A stretch of DNA of 64,000 nucleotides, taken from NCBI GenBank assembly GCA_031629035.1, contig JAVLUG010000012.1, forward strand, positions 4,390 through 68,389, given 5' to 3'. Positions 16,621 to 26,408 of this stretch are shown here, piece after piece; the stretch's first letter is position 1, and each line of letters begins with the position of its first letter. Below the pieces are notes generated by a model, which was given only the letters and a program-made list of their open reading frames with translations, searched no databases and had not been told where the DNA came from. A program made the translations under genes and the position numbers. This stretch comes from MVYY01 sp012517575. Its GTDB lineage: Bacteria; Bacteroidota; Bacteroidia; Bacteroidales; Paludibacteraceae.

Positions 16621-18231
16621 TTATTTTTTGCTTAGCGCTTCAAGCGCTTTTTTAATAGTTTTATCGTTTTTATAAAATAAAGGATAAAAACCTTCGTCGC
16701 CTAAGATATTTCGCGAAATATATCCTTTTATTTGTGTAACAATAATTTTTTTGGAGATATTAATTTCTCGTGTGTTGACCGGCACTCCTTTTTGTGCTGC
16801 AAATTTTACAAATTCGTTCAGCAGTGGCTGTTTGTCGAGATAGGAATCCATTTCTGTCCAGCTTTTAATTTGTTTTAGCTGCGGCCGGTTTTTATCGGTA
16901 TACTGAAAAGCATACTGATAAATATATCCGTAATTAACCACTTTGTTCAGATAAGGAGTAAATTCGGTGGTATCGAGTGGAACAAAAATATCGGGCATTA
17001 TTCCGCCGCCACCGTAAACAACCCGGCCGCCAACCGTTTTGTATTTCAATGAATCGGCATGTTGAATGCTGTCCTTATTGCCTGCATCTCCATGCATCAA
17101 CCGATTGAGAAAATCCTTTTCATATTCATCAGCTTTCCCCAATTCGTAAGGTTTTTGAATACAACGGCCGGAAGGTGTAAAATAGCGTGCAACGGTCAAT
17201 CGTACTGCAGAGCCGTCGGAGAGAGTGAACTGTTGTTGTACCAATCCTTTCCCAAAGGATCGTCTTCCTACAATAATACCTCGATCATTGTCCTGAATGG
17301 CGCCTGAAAAAATTTCACTGGCCGAAGCAGAAAATTCATCAATCAAAACAGCCAAAGGTTCGTGAATGCAGCTCCCTTTTCCATCTGACATGGCTTCAAA
17401 ACGCTTGTACGCTTTGCCTTCAGCATAAACGATAAGCCGATTGGCTGGCAGAAATTCGTTAACCATATTAATCGCCTGATCCATAAACCCACCACTGTTT
17501 TCGCGTAAATCGATGATGAATTTTTTGGCGCCTTTATTTTTTAAACCGGCTATGGCGTTCAGGAATTCGTCATAAGTAGTTTCGGCGAATTTGCTGACTT
17601 TGATAAATCCGACGCCGGGTTGAATCATATAAGCAATATCCACAGAATTTACAGGCACTTTACCTCTTATGATTTCGTAATGTAAAATTTCGCGTGTTCC
17701 ATGACGCCGAATCCCCAGTTTGACTTTTGTTCCTTCAGGTCCGCGAAGCTTTTTCATCACTTTTTCATTGGTGATGTTTTTCCCCACAAAAGACGTGTCA
17801 TTGACTTCTATAATCCTGTCGCCGGCCATTAAACCAGCTTTTTCGGAAGGGCCTCCATTAATCACAGATATAATCATCACGGTATCGTTCTGAATGTTAA
17901 ATTGTACGCCAATTCCGCTGAAACTTCCTTCCAGTTCGCTGTTGATATCCGACAAGTCTTCTGCAGGAATATAAACCGAATGGGGATCAAGTTTTGAAAC
18001 CACATCTTGCATGACGTTTTCGGTCAGTTCGTGCATATTGAGAGTATCGACATAATTGGTGTTGATAATGTTAATCAATTCATCTACTTTCGACGATTTA
18101 CCCCATTGCAAAACATTGTCCCAAGAAGACAGCAAAGCTTTGCGCGCCAATAAATTACCTAAAAATAAACCAAAGATAACAGCAACAAATAAAATCAGCG
18201 GTAAGTAAAAACTCTTTTTATTCAGCTTCAT
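16621..18231 (-). CDS. S41 family C-terminal processing peptidase
   Basis: The 536-residue protease of the CtpA/Prc type cleaves proteins near their C-termini in the periplasm. An N-terminal membrane anchor (FYLPLILFVAVIFGLFLG) is followed by a PDZ domain near residues 95-180 (GIGVQFNIQN, GGPSEKAGLMAGDRI) and the peptidase core. The Ser-Lys dyad is in EFSASASEIFSGAI (Ser) and RSFGKGLVQQQ (Lys). An extra ~150-residue C-terminal region after the core is common in Bacteroidota members. It lies 92 bases after the deaminase gene and ends at a strong terminator. Confidence 0.94.
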   Translation of the reverse strand: MKLNKKSFYLPLILFVAVIFGLFLGNLLARKALLSSWDNVLQWGKSSKVDELINIINTNYVDTLNMHELTENVMQDVVSKLDPHSVYIPAEDLSDINSELEGSFSGIGVQFNIQNDTVMIISVINGGPSEKAGLMAGDRIIEVNDTSFVGKNITNEKVMKKLRGPEGTKVKLGIRRHGTREILHYEIIRGKVPVNSVDIAYMIQPGVGFIKVSKFAETTYDEFLNAIAGLKNKGAKKFIIDLRENSGGFMDQAINMVNEFLPANRLIVYAEGKAYKRFEAMSDGKGSCIHEPLAVLIDEFSASASEIFSGAIQDNDRGIIVGRRSFGKGLVQQQFTLSDGSAVRLTVARYFTPSGRCIQKPYELGKADEYEKDFLNRLMHGDAGNKDSIQHADSLKYKTVGGRVVYGGGGIMPDIFVPLDTTEFTPYLNKVVNYGYIYQYAFQYTDKNRPQLKQIKSWTEMDSYLDKQPLLNEFVKFAAQKGVPVNTREINISKKIIVTQIKGYISRNILGDEGFYPLFYKNDKTIKKALEALSKK

Positions 18232-18323
18232 GTGTATTTAATATTTTAAAAAAATCCCATTTATAAATTAAGACTTTTATTTAACAATTAAATGGGAATT
18301 CGGTTCAAATTTCGAAATAAAAA

Positions 18324-18749
18324 TCAGATATCGTCGCCCAGATACACCACTTCAATGCCGGCACGCTCCAAAAGTTCAATCCCATCCATGATTCGGTAAT
18401 GCTCGCCGTACACTACTCTTTTAATGCCTGCCTGAATTATTAATTTGGCGCATTCCATGCAGGGAGAAGCGGTTACGTAAAGCGTTGCGCCGTCGCTGCT
18501 GTTGTGTGAACGAGCTACTTTTGTTATGGCATTTGCTTCTGCATGAAGCACATAAGGTTTGGAATTACCGTTTTCATCTTCACAGTTATTTTCAAATCCC
18601 GCGGGTGTGCCATTGTATCCATCCGAAATAATCATTTTGTTTTTAACCAGTAAAGCGCCCACCTGTCTGCGTTGGCAATAGGAATTTTCTGCCCATATTC
18701 TGGCCATACGCATATATCTGGTATCCAACAATTTCTGTTTTTCATTCAT
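18324..18749 (-). CDS. deoxycytidylate deaminase-like protein
   Basis: The 141-residue zinc enzyme of the cytidine/dCMP deaminase family (ComEB-like) likely turns dCMP into dUMP for thymidylate synthesis. Zinc ligands and the catalytic Glu are in VLHAEANAI and SPCMECAKLI. The N-terminal YMRMARIWAENSYCQRRQVGALLVK is typical of dCMP deaminases. Its start overlaps the mpl stop by 4 bases, so the two are translationally coupled. Confidence 0.93.
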   Translation of the reverse strand: MNEKQKLLDTRYMRMARIWAENSYCQRRQVGALLVKNKMIISDGYNGTPAGFENNCEDENGNSKPYVLHAEANAITKVARSHNSSDGATLYVTASPCMECAKLIIQAGIKRVVYGEHYRIMDGIELLERAGIEVVYLGDDI

Positions 18750-20140
18750 AAGTTCTGGTTTTTTTCATCTGTTTCACAATGAATCTTTTCGTTGACAATT
18801 TTATTCACATCCAAACCCGAAAAGTTTCCCGACGACATAAATAATATCGCCGAATTTTTATAATCAATTGATTTTAACGCTTTTTCCAAGTCTTCCTTAT
18901 TGGTATAAACTTGCAAATCAGCTCTTCCAAAACCTTTTTTTACTTGTTCGGGTTCAAATTGTTTTAGTCTTTTCTGTGTAATTATTTCAGGGTCGTAATA
19001 TACCATAGCTTCGTCTGCTTGGTCCATGCAATCGGCATATTGTGGAAGAAAATCTTCCATCAGACTGCTGAAGGTGTGCAGTTCAAGGCAGGCGATTAAC
19101 TTGCGATGAGGATATTGTTGACGAACGGCCTTGATGGTGGCTCTAACTTTGGAAGGAGAGTGAGCAAAATCTTTAAAAACCACTCTATCATTGTTTTCTG
19201 CTAATTTCTCCAATCGATTGGAAGCACCCGGGAATTCAGAAATAGCCGTAAAAAAATCGTCGTCGGAAATACCGATTTGATGACAGGCAATATGTGCGGC
19301 AGATAAATTTTGTAAATTGTGTTCTCCAAAAATTTTTAGTGGAATTTCCCTGTTTTTTGTTTTCAGCCACGTTATCCCATTTCTTAATTCATAAGAAGGT
19401 GTATGATAGGGAAAAGCCACGATGTCGCGTCGAAGTTGCTGAACTATTTTGTTCAGATTTTCATCTCCATCAAAATAGATCAATCTTCCTTGCAATTCTA
19501 TTAAGTCGGTGAATTTTTTAAATTGTTCCAAATAGTTTTCAAAAGTTGGGAAAACATTCATGTGATCCCATGCAATGCCGGTAAGTATGGCAATATGCGG
19601 ATGATACAAATGAAATTTGGGACGTGGGTCGAGTGGGGAGGTGAGGTACTCGTCTCCCTCGAAAACAGCTATGCGCGAATCGTAAGAGAGTCTGACCATG
19701 TTCTCAAAACCTTCTATTTGAGCGCCAACCATATAATCGGTTTCAATTTTCAGCTTGTTCAATACGAATAAAATCATGGCCGTTGTAGTGGTTTTTCCAT
19801 GACTTCCGCCTACGACAATGCGTGTTTTATTTCGTGTCTGCTGATAAAGGTATTCGGGAAAAGAATATATTTTCAGTCCCAATTCTTTTGCTTTCAGCAG
19901 TTCGGGATTATCTTCACGAGCATGCATGCCGAGAATTACAGCATTCAACCCATTGTGGATACGGTCGGGATCCCAGCCCATTTTTTCGGGTAACAATCCA
20001 TGCTCTTTCAGTCTCGAATAGGAAGGTTCAAAAATCTCATCATCCGAGCCGGTAACTTTATAGTTGTTTTTTTTACTTAGTGCGATGGCTAAATTATGCA
20101 TGGCTGCTCCGCCAATGGCAATAAAATGAACTCGTTGCAT
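18746..20140 (-). CDS. mpl: Mpl-type Mur ligase (murein tripeptide recycling)
   Basis: The 464-residue ligase joins recycled L-Ala-gamma-D-Glu-meso-DAP tripeptide to UDP-MurNAc. The N-terminal HFIAIGGAAMHNLAIAL is the nucleotide-sugar-binding loop, GGSHGKTTTTAMI the ATP P-loop, and FEGDEYLTSPLDPRPKF and the ITGIAWDHMNVF block are typical of Mpl. The FKDFAHSP segment replaces the DDYAHHP of MurC, again favouring Mpl. A TATTTTTG -7-like box lies just upstream. Assignment as Mpl rather than MurC rests on these motifs. Confidence 0.9.
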   Translation of the reverse strand: MQRVHFIAIGGAAMHNLAIALSKKNNYKVTGSDDEIFEPSYSRLKEHGLLPEKMGWDPDRIHNGLNAVILGMHAREDNPELLKAKELGLKIYSFPEYLYQQTRNKTRIVVGGSHGKTTTTAMILFVLNKLKIETDYMVGAQIEGFENMVRLSYDSRIAVFEGDEYLTSPLDPRPKFHLYHPHIAILTGIAWDHMNVFPTFENYLEQFKKFTDLIELQGRLIYFDGDENLNKIVQQLRRDIVAFPYHTPSYELRNGITWLKTKNREIPLKIFGEHNLQNLSAAHIACHQIGISDDDFFTAISEFPGASNRLEKLAENNDRVVFKDFAHSPSKVRATIKAVRQQYPHRKLIACLELHTFSSLMEDFLPQYADCMDQADEAMVYYDPEIITQKRLKQFEPEQVKKGFGRADLQVYTNKEDLEKALKSIDYKNSAILFMSSGNFSGLDVNKIVNEKIHCETDEKNQNL

Positions 20141-20240
20141 ACGATTGGAAGGTTTTTTATAATTTTATTGCTACTTTTGTGGAAAGTATTTTTATTATGC
20201 AAAAATACGAAGAAAATACGAATCGAAAGCTACTTTCAAC

Positions 20241-21074
20241 ATGAAAATATATAAAATAGAAGCCGGGTTTTTCGACTGTGATGGTGGAGCCATTTTTGGC
20301 GTAGTTCCCAAAAAAGTTTGGCAGAAACGTTATCCATGCAACGAAGAAAATTTTTGTACATTGGCAATGCGTTGCTTGTTGATCGATATGGGTGAAAAAC
20401 TCGTTTTGATAGATAGTGGCACGGGCGACAAACAATTGGATTATTTGAAATATTACAATTTTAAGGGAGTTGTGAATTTTGAATTGGCTCTGCAAAAATT
20501 GGGATACAGTTGTAGAGATGTTACTGATGTGATTTTGACCCATTTGCATTTCGATCATTGCGGAGGATGTACCTATTACGATGCCGAAAGGGAAAATGTG
20601 TTGCTCACTTTTCCTAATGCTGTTCACTGGGTGGGAGAAAGTCAGTGGAAAAATTTTCTCGAACCGAACGTCAGGGAAGGAGATTCATATTTTCCTGAAA
20701 ATATGCTCCCTGTACAGGAAGCAGGGAAGTTGCAAGTGGTGAAGGAAAACCGCTTTCTTTGTCCGGAAATAGAACTTCGAATTTTCAACGGTCATACCGT
20801 AGGACAATTGGTAAGTTATATACAATATTTGGGCAAAACATGGATTTATGTTGGCGATGTGATTCCCGTAGCGCCAGCCATTCCGTTGGCTTGGGTATCG
20901 GCTTTCGATGCTTATCCGGTAACTTCGATGCAAGAAAAGAAAATTCTTTTGCAAGAAGCTGAAGAAAAACATCAAATTCTCGTGTTTGAGCACGATGCTT
21001 ATACCGAATGTTGTACCGTGAAAAAATCGAATGATAATTTCAGAATGGATGAAAATTTTCCTTTCCCAAACTGA
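20241..21074 (+). CDS. metallo-beta-lactamase-fold hydrolase
   Basis: The 277-residue protein has the two-metal MBL motif THLHFDHCGG, with further His/Asp ligands in the FNGHTVGQ, VGDVIP and EHDAY segments. No signal peptide is seen, so it is cytoplasmic. The closest general type is the AHL-lactonase/AttM-like or uncharacterised MBL hydrolases; substrate unknown. It is transcribed away from mpl; a TACTTTTG -7-like box at 20172-20179 has a TTG 24 bases upstream. Its stop is only 5 bases from the convergent carbonic anhydrase gene. Confidence 0.88.
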   Translation: MKIYKIEAGFFDCDGGAIFGVVPKKVWQKRYPCNEENFCTLAMRCLLIDMGEKLVLIDSGTGDKQLDYLKYYNFKGVVNFELALQKLGYSCRDVTDVILTHLHFDHCGGCTYYDAERENVLLTFPNAVHWVGESQWKNFLEPNVREGDSYFPENMLPVQEAGKLQVVKENRFLCPEIELRIFNGHTVGQLVSYIQYLGKTWIYVGDVIPVAPAIPLAWVSAFDAYPVTSMQEKKILLQEAEEKHQILVFEHDAYTECCTVKKSNDNFRMDENFPFPN

Positions 21075-21079
21075 TTTTT

Positions 21080-21604
21080 TTATTTTTCTTTTTCCTGATA
21101 CCAGCTTGCATAAAGGAAATAATTGTGTGCAATGCGGCGATTCATTTCATTGGTTTGTTCCGGCTCCACATTTTTTATAAACTTTGCCGGGACGCCTGCC
21201 CACAAAGTATAAGGCGGAACTACAGTATTGCTTAAAATGAGAGCGCCTGCTGCTACTATTGCCCCTTCGCCAATCTCGGCATGGTCGAGAACCACAGCAC
21301 CCATTCCGATTAAGGCATAATCGTGAATTTTTGCACCGTGAAGTGTAACGTTGTGTCCGACAGAAACATAATCACCAATTTCAATGGTCGATTTCTGGTA
21401 AAGTGTATGCAGCACTGATCCATCTTGAATGTTGACATGATTTCCAATCCTGATGGAATTGACATCTCCTCTCAATACCGCATTGAACCATACGCTGCAT
21501 CCTTCTCCCATTGTAACATCGCCTACCACTACTGCTGTTTCGGCCAGAAAACAATTGTTCCCGATTTTAGGATGAAAACCTCTTACCGATTGAATATATG
21601 CCAT
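21080..21604 (-). CDS. gamma-carbonic anhydrase family protein
   Basis: The 174-residue protein is a left-handed beta-helix of hexapeptide repeats (GDVTMGEGCSVWFNAVLRGD, IGNHVNIQDGSVLH). Three zinc-binding His positions of the family are visible in QDGSVLH, VGHNVTLHG. Members such as YrdA, PaaY and CaiE range from true carbonic anhydrases to proteins of unknown role. Length is normal. The upstream 128 bases hold TAnnTTTG-like -7 candidates on the minus strand. Confidence 0.92.
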   Translation of the reverse strand: MAYIQSVRGFHPKIGNNCFLAETAVVVGDVTMGEGCSVWFNAVLRGDVNSIRIGNHVNIQDGSVLHTLYQKSTIEIGDYVSVGHNVTLHGAKIHDYALIGMGAVVLDHAEIGEGAIVAAGALILSNTVVPPYTLWAGVPAKFIKNVEPEQTNEMNRRIAHNYFLYASWYQEKEK

Positions 21605-21732
21605 AATTTTTTTGATTGCTTAAAAAATTTGTTTGTCTAAAAAATGTATCCGTAGATTGAATTTGTGCAGCAAAAATACTCAAAATTATAGAGATTCGAT
21701 TTCTTTTTGATTTGAATTAATTCATATTGGCT

Positions 21733-22698
21733 TTATACTTGCAAATTCTCGATATTTCTACGTTTTTTGTGTAGCTCTGCCAAATAAATTTGTTCGGTTT
21801 GTCCCGGTGTAGGAACAAGTATTGCTTTGCTCAGGCAGTCGAGTGTTTGCAAATCCATGATGGTTGAATATCCCGAACGGGCAATAATTTTTTTTGCTCC
21901 TTTCAAAAAGGAAACCATTTCTTGGGTGGGAAGATGAGAAACTTTGGTTAGATTTCCAATTTGAGTTGTGGTTTGTTTCTGTTGTGGCAGTCCCTGAATC
22001 ATTAACGATTTGGCTGTGTCTATACTGAATTTTTCCGTCATTTGTTTCTCGAAAATGCTGCGTTGCGGTTCCGGCCCTGAAAGAACTATTACTGTTTCAT
22101 AGTCAAAGTTTGGGATAATGTTTTGCAGTGGTTGAAAACGCGAAAGAATACCAATAAAATGAGCATTATCCGGCAGCGGATAACGATGCGATAAATCGCC
22201 TGAGAAATTTTCATCTCCTTCCAAGTCGGGAATCCAGCATTCGTCATAATGATGAATAAAAAAACGATGAAGTCGCCAGATAACCGGTTCCATGAACTTC
22301 AATACAGGTGGCATTTTGACCATTAGTTGATGGGTAATGTAAATGGAAAATACCTTTTTGTTCCAGCAGCCAAAACGGTTGTCGGAAATAACGCGGTCGA
22401 ACTGTTCCTGTTTTAAAAGCCGACGTAGCCAATCATGATCTTGAAAGATATTGTAAAAAATACGCGGAACGCTTTTCAACATGGCCCAGATTTGTGAATT
22501 ACCTGTGCTGTAACGAATATTTTGAGTAGGAGCTTCCAAAAAGCGAAGTTCGGGGAATTCGAGGTGAAGAAACTGGTTCGGCAACCCATCTGCAGCGATA
22601 ACTACTTCATTACCTTCCGAAATCAGTTGACGAATAATGGGAACACAACGTGCTGCATGACCTAATCCCCAATTTAAAGGACAAACGAGTATTTTCAT
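21733..22698 (-). CDS. MurG-like (GT28-type) glycosyltransferase
   Basis: The 321-residue protein begins MKILVCPLNWGLGHAARCVP, a GT-B N-terminal glycine loop shared with MurG-type and related glycosyltransferases, and has a C-terminal donor-binding half with the ARSGYSTIMDL segment. No membrane helix is seen. The start at 22698 is chosen because the longer frame (22764) would overlap the radical SAM gene and lacks family similarity. Donor and acceptor are unknown. It lies 16 bases behind the radical SAM gene in an apparent dnaG operon. Confidence 0.85.
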   Translation of the reverse strand: MKILVCPLNWGLGHAARCVPIIRQLISEGNEVVIAADGLPNQFLHLEFPELRFLEAPTQNIRYSTGNSQIWAMLKSVPRIFYNIFQDHDWLRRLLKQEQFDRVISDNRFGCWNKKVFSIYITHQLMVKMPPVLKFMEPVIWRLHRFFIHHYDECWIPDLEGDENFSGDLSHRYPLPDNAHFIGILSRFQPLQNIIPNFDYETVIVLSGPEPQRSIFEKQMTEKFSIDTAKSLMIQGLPQQKQTTTQIGNLTKVSHLPTQEMVSFLKGAKKIIARSGYSTIMDLQTLDCLSKAILVPTPGQTEQIYLAELHKKRRNIENLQV

Positions 22699-22714
22699 TC
22701 TTCGATTTTGGTAA

Positions 22715-23485
22715 TTACCCTGAAACAGTAACGTCGAATCCGTGATCTTTAGCTCTTTCGGCAATACGATTCAGTTCATCCAGTGGAATTTTTTCCAACG
22801 TTTTCAAAGGCGTTTCTCTGTCAATGGTATAAATCATAACTTGAGTTGCATTCATTTCCTTCAATGCTTTCAGCCATGCTTCTATTTCCTTGTCGGAAGT
22901 ATTGTCGATTTTTTCACCGTTGATTTCGCCACGAATAAATAAAGTCTGAACAATCATTTTGCCTTCAAACTTTTTTAAATGTTCTATCAGCCATCGAACA
23001 GTGATATACTTTCTTACCGGTCGGTCGAGCAATTGCAAAGTGTGGTCGAAAGCGCTGTCGAATTTTAAAATATTGTCGTCCACTTTTTTTAGGGCATTGA
23101 ATACATTTGGTTTGTGAATTTGTGTGGCATTGGATAAAACACCTACTTTTGCATTGGGACAATATTTATCCCTCAATTCAAGTGTATCGTCGATAATTCC
23201 AGCAAAATCAGGATGAAGTGTAGGCTCTCCATTTCCTGCAAAAGTTATTATATCGGGTATTTGTCTGTCGGTTGCCATTTCTTTCAACCTCAATTCCAAC
23301 GCATCACTCACTTCCTTTTGGGTGGGAAGTTTGGCATGTTTCCCGGTAGTGTTAAAACCACATTCGCAATACAGGCAGTCGAAGCTGCAAATTTTAGCAT
23401 CTACAGGCAATAAATTGATACCCAGAGAAATACCAAGACGCCTGCTATGAACAGGTCCAAAAATAATCTGATCAAATAAAATCAT
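22715..23485 (-). CDS. radical SAM protein
   Basis: The 256-residue protein carries the iron-sulfur motif CSFDCLYC, a standard CX3CX2C, and the glycine-rich SAM-binding segment TFAGNGEPTLHPDFAG. It resembles the COG0731-like Fe-S oxidoreductases and begins with a GPVHSRRLG segment typical of that group. The reaction is not known. It follows the DUF3267 gene by 63 bases. Confidence is high for the family and low for any function. Confidence 0.9.
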   Translation of the reverse strand: MILFDQIIFGPVHSRRLGISLGINLLPVDAKICSFDCLYCECGFNTTGKHAKLPTQKEVSDALELRLKEMATDRQIPDIITFAGNGEPTLHPDFAGIIDDTLELRDKYCPNAKVGVLSNATQIHKPNVFNALKKVDDNILKFDSAFDHTLQLLDRPVRKYITVRWLIEHLKKFEGKMIVQTLFIRGEINGEKIDNTSDKEIEAWLKALKEMNATQVMIYTIDRETPLKTLEKIPLDELNRIAERAKDHGFDVTVSG

Positions 23486-23548
23486 TCCTTTGTTTTAATT
23501 TCTAATAACGTTAAATTGTACCTCGAAGAATATTGTTTCCTACAAAAA

Positions 23549-24196
23549 TTACAACGAAACATTTCTTCTTTTTTCTTTTCCATAAAAATAAGTTTTACCT
23601 TCTTCTTTCACATCGAAGGTAACAATTTCCAACTCAGGGCGGTTTTGAAAAAAACACAACAGTCCAAAATCACCCGCAGCAAAAAGGCTGTGCAAACCAA
23701 AAACCGAAATAAAGAAATAGAATGCCGGTTGTTGATAAAAGAAAATCATGCCAATCAGTGATAAAAAACTAATCAAAACGGTTGGAGACAAAGCAATTAT
23801 TTTAAATTGTCGATAATCAACTACCGCCTTATCGGCTTGCACATAAAACATGAACTTTTTGGGTTGACAGCCAAAGAACAGATGTCGTGCGCCTATTGCC
23901 AGGTAAGCCAGAGCATGAACCAGTTCATGAAAAACGATTAGTATAGTAAAGGAGAAAACAATACCCGCCACGAGCCAAAGCAAACCCTCTGCTTGTTGAT
24001 GGATGAAATAAGGCATGAAGGCTTTGAAAGTTCCCAGCATAAAAGCCAGAATACCTGCTAATTGGTACAAATTTGCAGCGCGTGCCCATTGTTTGTTTTC
24101 GGTAATTTCGTTGACAATGAAATTTTTTATTTCTTTATGTGAAAGTGATGCGATTTCTTTGTACTCGGTATCCTGTATCAATTCTTCGTAAGTCAT
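23549..24196 (-). CDS. DUF3267 membrane zinc-protease-like protein
   Basis: The 215-residue protein has about four hydrophobic segments and a zincin motif HELVH inside the second (LIVFHELVHALAYLAIG), the layout of DUF3267 proteins, which are distantly like site-2 proteases. Further metal-ligand candidates cannot be fixed by eye. No substrate is known. It starts 15 bases after dnaG and is very likely co-transcribed. Confidence 0.85.
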   Translation of the reverse strand: MTYEELIQDTEYKEIASLSHKEIKNFIVNEITENKQWARAANLYQLAGILAFMLGTFKAFMPYFIHQQAEGLLWLVAGIVFSFTILIVFHELVHALAYLAIGARHLFFGCQPKKFMFYVQADKAVVDYRQFKIIALSPTVLISFLSLIGMIFFYQQPAFYFFISVFGLHSLFAAGDFGLLCFFQNRPELEIVTFDVKEEGKTYFYGKEKRRNVSL

Positions 24197-24211
24197 TTTT
24201 TGAGAAGCTAA

Positions 24212-26167
24212 TTATAATTTTACAACAATGCGTTCTCCCAAATTCTTGGCAAGTTGATTTTTAATTTCTTCCAATTGGCTGATTTGAATCATCAAGACTC
24301 GAACCAACTCGTCGTCATGGTTTTCTGCAGCTATCTTCATTTCCAGTAATTTTTGCCTGATTTGCGAAAGAATAATGCTGTTTTTATATTCCAACACGGC
24401 ACGTTCGGCAAATTCCCTGATTTTATCGATTTCGGGCTCATTATTTCCTGTTTTTTTATAAATTTTGCTGAGCGTATATTTTTCGGAGATCAGGTCTGCC
24501 GTCAGTTTGCTGATTTCCGAATGAGTGTGATGCAGAAAAAAATTTTGAATATTAATATCTTTTTGAAAGCAATGATTTTTGTATTCCTGAAGCATTTGAG
24601 CGTACAGGGGATGAATAAATTCCAGCTGATCCTGTTCGAGGTCTTCAATAATAAAATCTTCCACTGTGATGGGATTCCTGTTTTCTTCGTCGGAATAGTA
24701 CAAAGCCGACTTTCCATATTTGATTAATACTTGCAGAATATTTCGTTCTTCTTCTTCAAATTTTTGATTTTCTGCATTCAGCATTTCCTGAGGCGAAACG
24801 GGATGTGGCTTTTGCTCGGCGGAAGAAGCCGAAATATCGTTTTGTCGAAGTTTTTTTTCGCTTTCTTTTCTTTTCAGTTTATTGATTTCGTGGTAAAGAA
24901 TTTCCTCGTTTACGTGAAGCAGGTTACTGCATTCCTTAACATATTCGGCTCTCACAATCGGTTCGGGAATGATGGCAATGCTTCGAACGATGTCCAAAAT
25001 CAAATTGGAACGTTTGATGGGATCGTTTTCTGCATCTTCCATCAACAGTTTGGTTTTGAAACGGATAAAATCTACCGAATTGTCTCGGATATAATTTTGA
25101 AGATCCACTGCATTGAGTTTGTGGGAAAAAGAATCGGGATCTTCTCCTTCTGGCAACAAAACGACCTTTATATTCAATCCTTCTTCCAGCAACAAATCAA
25201 TTCCCCTCAATGAAGCTTTAATGCCGGCAGCATCGCCGTCGTAGAGTACGGTAACATTGTTGGTAAATCGGTGAATAAGACGAATTTGAGCCGGAGTGAG
25301 GGAGGTTCCCGACGAGGCTACTACATTTTCTATGCCGCTTTGATGAAGAGATATTACGTCAGTATAGCCTTCCACCAACAAACAGCGGTCTTCTTTTACG
25401 ATGGCCTGCTTGGCAAAATACATTCCGTAGAGTTCGCTTCCTTTGTGGTATATTTCTGACTCGGGAGAATTGAGGTACTTAGCTGTTTTGTCGTCCTTTT
25501 TAATGACTCTGCCGCCAAAAGCAATTATTTTTCCGGAAAGGGAATGAACGGGAAAGATCAGACGTCCGCGAAAACGGTCGGTAAGTCGATTATTTTCCGT
25601 TTCGATGGTGAGTCCGGTTTTTACGAGATATTTTTTATTGTAACCCGCTTTCAATGCCTTTTGCGTAAAAGCATCGTGCTCATCGAGGCAGTAGCCCAAC
25701 TGAAATTTTCGAATCATGTCTTCTCTGATGCCGCGTTCCAGGAAATAACTCAACCCGATAGTTTTTCCGTCGATATGATGATAAAGTGTATCGGAAAAGT
25801 ATTTTTGTGCAAATTCGTTTACCAGCAACAGGCTTTCACGTTCGTTGTGGAGTTCCTTTTCTTCATCGGTCAATTCTCTTTCCTGAACTTCTATGTTGTA
25901 CTTTCTCGCAAGGAATTTCAAAGCTTCATAATAGGACAGCTGCTCATGCTCCATTATGAAATGAACCGCATTTCCACCTTTTCCACAACCAAAGCATTTG
26001 AAAATTCCTTTGGCCGGCGAAACGGTAAACGATGGCGTTTTTTCGTTGTGAAACGGACACAATCCAATCATGTTTACGCCTCTTTTTTTGAGCGTAACAT
26101 AATCGGAAACCACATCCTGAATTTGTGCAGCTTCCATAATTCGGTCAATGGTGGCTTGGTCTATCAT
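24212..26167 (-). CDS. dnaG: DNA primase
   Basis: The 651-residue protein makes RNA primers for replication. It has the N-terminal zinc finger (CPFHNEKTPSF ... CFGCGKGG), the RNA-polymerase domain, and a TOPRIM fold with EGYTDVISLHQSG and DGDAAGIKA metal-binding motifs near residues 265 and 312. The C-terminal ~200 residues are the less conserved helicase-binding region. Length is normal. A TAGATTTG -7-like box lies about 50 bases upstream on the minus strand. It is apparently the first gene of a run with DUF3267, radical SAM and glycosyltransferase genes. Confidence 0.97.
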   Translation of the reverse strand: MIDQATIDRIMEAAQIQDVVSDYVTLKKRGVNMIGLCPFHNEKTPSFTVSPAKGIFKCFGCGKGGNAVHFIMEHEQLSYYEALKFLARKYNIEVQERELTDEEKELHNERESLLLVNEFAQKYFSDTLYHHIDGKTIGLSYFLERGIREDMIRKFQLGYCLDEHDAFTQKALKAGYNKKYLVKTGLTIETENNRLTDRFRGRLIFPVHSLSGKIIAFGGRVIKKDDKTAKYLNSPESEIYHKGSELYGMYFAKQAIVKEDRCLLVEGYTDVISLHQSGIENVVASSGTSLTPAQIRLIHRFTNNVTVLYDGDAAGIKASLRGIDLLLEEGLNIKVVLLPEGEDPDSFSHKLNAVDLQNYIRDNSVDFIRFKTKLLMEDAENDPIKRSNLILDIVRSIAIIPEPIVRAEYVKECSNLLHVNEEILYHEINKLKRKESEKKLRQNDISASSAEQKPHPVSPQEMLNAENQKFEEEERNILQVLIKYGKSALYYSDEENRNPITVEDFIIEDLEQDQLEFIHPLYAQMLQEYKNHCFQKDINIQNFFLHHTHSEISKLTADLISEKYTLSKIYKKTGNNEPEIDKIREFAERAVLEYKNSIILSQIRQKLLEMKIAAENHDDELVRVLMIQISQLEEIKNQLAKNLGERIVVKL

Positions 26168-26408
26168 ACGAATAGAATGAATTTTAAAAAAACAACTTTT
26201 CTCTTGAAATAAAACACAAATCTACTGATTTTATTCAAGAATTTAGCTGGGGAAAATTTAAAAATTGAAAATTTCCGATTGTTCCGTTTTTAAAGTTGCA
26301 GGGTGCATCTTTTTCTGAAAATTTTATAATTTTTTATATATTCACTTGCTCCTCAGCAGAAAAATGTGTTATTTTGAATCAAATTTTAATTCAAAAAAAT
26401 CCATTTTG

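Noticed and set aside
24731..25213. Long plus-strand open frame (160 codons) opposite dnaG
   Set aside because: It is antisense to a well-conserved dnaG region, is Phe-rich in the way reverse-strand shadows are, and has no recognisable domain.
25544..26212. Plus-strand 222-codon frame opposite the dnaG N-terminus
   Set aside because: Covers the zinc-finger and polymerase coding region of dnaG on the other strand; no family resemblance.
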